Assembly: GCF_001949145.1 (NCBI RefSeq)
Contig: NW_019091531.1
Span: 263,825-327,824 of the forward strand
From: Acanthaster planci
Lineage: Eukaryota > Echinodermata > Asteroidea > Valvatida > Acanthasteridae
Direction: 5' to 3'
DNA length: 64,000 bases
Both the position numbers and the translations under genes were made by a program. The notes beneath the pieces were generated by a model that searched no databases, was not told the DNA's origin, and worked only from the letters and a program-made list of their open reading frames with translations. The stretch's first letter is position 1. Each line of letters begins with the position of its first letter. Positions 61,004 through 64,000 of the stretch are shown piece by piece.

Positions 61004-64000
61004 CAAGGCTTTGACAAAGACCTGCCTACATATCATTGATGGAAAGTTGCCAAGTGGGCATACCATGTTTTTTCAACATTTCATATTGGTTTAAACGATT
61101 TCCACCTGTTCAACGTTTTGAACAACGTTTCTCCCCAAAGTTGTTACCATAAAAAGATATCATACAATCATTGAAACCCATACCACTGCATAGTGAACGA
61201 GAAAGCTTCAATGGCTCGGCTTAAACTCACTCTGGAGTCCGTTTGGAGGAAACCTGTTTTCGTCCTAGGACAAAACATCCACCTAATATGCACTGTTTTT
61301 ACTTTTTATAGAGCGTTCTCTATATTCAGTTTCAATCTAGTATACGTTTGCTCAGTATTACTCTTGCTTCTATATGCAGTGATTTGTTAGTATTCATTTT
61401 TTCCCTGTATATTTTGTTTGGCGGTATCAGAGGCACGGAGGTGAGCCCAGGGGATATCCTACTTCTCTTGGAAGTCCTGGGCATCATATTGTAATTATAG
61501 CCTATTTGTACAGTTTACCGATCGATATAAATGTGCTTCACAGCAGTTGGTTAAAAATGAGTAACATTGGATAGTGTATAGGTATAATATTTGGCCCACT
61601 CAGTGAAAAAAGAGTCTTAAGTCGCCAGAGCCACTTTTTGAGTTTTCATTTGTATTGGAAAGAGCGAACTGAGTTTTTTGCTTGGATGTATCACTCAGTT
61701 TGGTATCCTTATGAAAGTGGATACTCCATGGTGAAAAATGCTGTGGTTTCCTACTGATTTACACTGTGCACAATTATGCTTTAGGACTTTTTATTCCAAA
61801 GTGGCTCTGGCGGCTTAAGACTCATTTTCACAGAGTGGGACGCATATATATGGGTGCAGTGTAAAACATGATATCCTGTGTCGTTTTAGCTAATTTTATT
61901 CTAATGGCCTGTCGCTTACGTGTTAGACTACCTGTGAAGTATTTGATTTCGGCTGGCTGGTTTGATTGAATATTTATGAGGAGTAATAAAACAAATACAG
62001 CATGGTTTATTTCGGGAAAATAGTGGGAATTACTGGTCCCAAGATGTAGGTTAGCGTAACCAAAGATTGTATAGCGCCGCCCAGCGGCGCAAGATGGGGA
62101 ACTGACCACCCCGCATGTGTTAATTTCACGGAGGTCACGATCCGCCATTTTGGTGTGCAAATTGCGAGCTGTTTGTACACGTGACATATGGCGCCAGGAG
62201 GCTCTATCCACGAAAAAGGGGCATTAAGGTAAATATTTATCGCCATTTAAGATTGAAACTTATATTTATCATAAATANGGATTTATCACTGCTGTCTATG
62301 GGAATTTATTTGTAGTGGTGCACCCCGATGCGAATGTCGCGAAGTAATATTGCGCGTGCTGTGTGAGCTCTTTTGTACCACGCGATTGGACAATAATGTT
62401 TCAAAAGCTGCGTCAGACTCGATTCTGATGCGATTGTCCAAGATGCCAGTTCGATGCTCTGCATGCCTATGGCGGCAGTATGCAAAGAGCGAATAATGGG
62501 GATCAATGGCCAAACGATGGATGGCTGCGAGTTCAACGCGATTTGCATGTGACGCACAGAGATTACATGTATTTGTTTACATGTGCTTAAAAAAGGAATT
62601 TCCTTTTTTCTCTCTTTGGTACTGCTATCTCTTCTTTTCAAATGTTGCAACCGAATTGTTTGGAATTCAGTCAGCGCGCAGCCCCTCCGTTAATGAGCAT
62701 TTTTGGCAATTCCGTTTGCACGCAAAAACGATCTCGCGAGTAGGGACCTACATGGGAGTTCGCGAGAAAAAGCGAGAATACAGTAGTGCCCCTTCAACCT
62801 GCCAGGAAATCCGTTGATTTATTCGTTGGTTGAAATGGCTTGGTGAGTAGATAGTTCACGTTTTTCACTATCAATAAAACTTTGTTTCGGCGATGATCGA
62901 CAATATCCCAACGATGTATTTGGACGCAAACTTGCTTAGTGTTTTTCAAGAAAATCGCAGGCCTGCTCTTTTTTTAGTGCACCTGACTGTTTCGCAATAA
63001 CTGGACAAGACTGAGTCTTACTCTTGACGAAAAGGATTAAACATCCGTTTAATACCAACATTTTTGCTGCCGGGCCAATCAAAATTTTAAAGTTTTATGC
63101 ACTACTCACTCGGCCACCCCGGCAGTGTTTACATTTTTGCGAGACGAATGGTAAGACTGGTTTCCCAGTAAACGACCACCATTCACTAGGTTTCCTTCGA
63201 AGCAAAGTCTGGGTTCCCGATTTCGGCAACACACATTTACGCGTTTTTCTGGTGTCATTTGATTGGCCAGTCTTAAAAAGAATATGTCAATCAACTAGTC
63301 ACAGATAGTTTTTCACGAAACACATACGGCAGTTTTCTCACGAAGTTTCACGAAGTCTAAACCTGCGATAATGAAATATGTTTGGTGCACTTGACTGTTT
63401 CGCAACGACTTGAAAAGTAAAAACTTATTGTTTGGCTGGACATATGACATATCTATCTTTCTGCCGTCAAGAAAATTCTGCCGGCCCAGATTTGGATCCA
63501 CTAAAACCAATTTTTGGTACCCTCGTTTTTACACAAGAATGTCTACGTTTCACGGCTAATATTCTTCAAAAGAGACTGCGAATATTTAGGACATGAATAT
63601 TTAGACAAAGGACATGAGACTGATATCTTAACTGTTCATTTATGTAAGGATATTCCATTCTTAAAGGTAACACAAGGTGGTATACAATTTTGAAAAGTCC
63701 ACTGCATGGCTCATTATATATGCATGATCCAGACAGCTCTGCATAAGTAGCAAATGAAAGGAGCAGCTTTTAGGGGTGCTGCGCGCTGACTGAATCTACA
63801 TGGGTTAGACTAAGTAAACAGGAGTTTTTTCACAATCGAAAACTGGCTTCAGAATAGAATGTTATGGATGGAGTTCTTCAACTGTGCGTATATACCGATG
63901 GGTGAATTCAGGGTGCATTCCCGGCACCACATCGTTGGATTTCTGCGCGCGAGCTCATTAATATTTTGTGATCCCACGGGGCTTTTACAATAAGACAGGC
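61004..64000. other. Receptor B 3' flank and unannotated end
   Basis: Sequence near 61430-61590 and 61850-61960 aligns with the receptor A flank. A MITE sits at 61595-61839. 62040-62210 is GC-richer, with GCGCCGCCCAGCGGCGC, CCGCCATTTTGG and CACGTGAC, which is promoter-like. A 33-bp word starting GTGCAC.TGACTGTTTCGCAA occurs at 62978 and 63385. ATGGCTTG|GTGAGT at about 62835 could be a tiny first exon, but nothing after it supports a gene. Confidence 0.45.
61595..61839. mobile_element. MITE with CCCACTCWGTGAAAA ends
   Basis: CCCACTCAGTGAAAAAAGAG with the following TCTTAAGTCGCCAGAGCCACT is inverted at AGTGGCTCTGGCGGCTTAAG with the following ACTCATTTTCACAGAGTGGG. Arms are about 42 bp and total length 245 bp. 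The matching receptor A flank (about 41310) has no such insert. Confidence 0.88.

Overview
This is animal nuclear DNA: genes are split by GT-AG introns, intergenic space is AT-rich, and repeats fill much of it. TIR receptors with Ig domains, L2-type and CR1/Jockey-type LINEs, tRNA-derived SINEs, many small inverted-repeat elements, and frequent ATAGGCCTA and ACATGTACA strings fit a marine invertebrate deuterostome (echinoderm, hemichordate or lancelet). I cannot fix the species. One assembly gap lies at 25758-26143. Layout: (1) 369-5475 is a decayed Polinton/Maverick-like element with long terminal inverted repeats and family B DNA polymerase remnants. (2) 5645-9214 (+) holds the last eight exons of folylpolyglutamate synthase, with phases that agree throughout; its N-terminal exons are not in the window. 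(3) 13563-15509 (-) holds three exons of a TMEM141-like membrane protein. (4) 15.8-19 kb is repeat-rich and includes a 17-bp minisatellite. (5) 19.1-41.4 kb and about 43-61.9 kb are two copies of one duplicated block. Each carries a 13-coding-exon receptor gene on the + strand (A, 21170-39844, 876 aa; B, 50311-61003, 883 aa). The predicted order is signal peptide, unclassified N-terminal region, Tie/laminin-like EGF module, four Ig domains, one membrane helix, and an IL-1R-type TIR domain. All splice phases agree within and between the copies. The receptor pair is the most interesting content. It joins a Tie-like extracellular start (EGF then Ig) to a MyD88-type signalling tail. The two copies have diverged strongly in the N-terminal region but are almost identical in one Ig exon and the last TIR exon, which suggests gene conversion or uneven selection. 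A related promoter plus 5'-exon module lies once upstream of copy A and three times upstream of copy B. Two copies of the module carry a kB/Dorsal-like box and a CCAAT box. Several small transposons sit in one copy of the block and are absent at the matching site in the other, so they can order events after the duplication.
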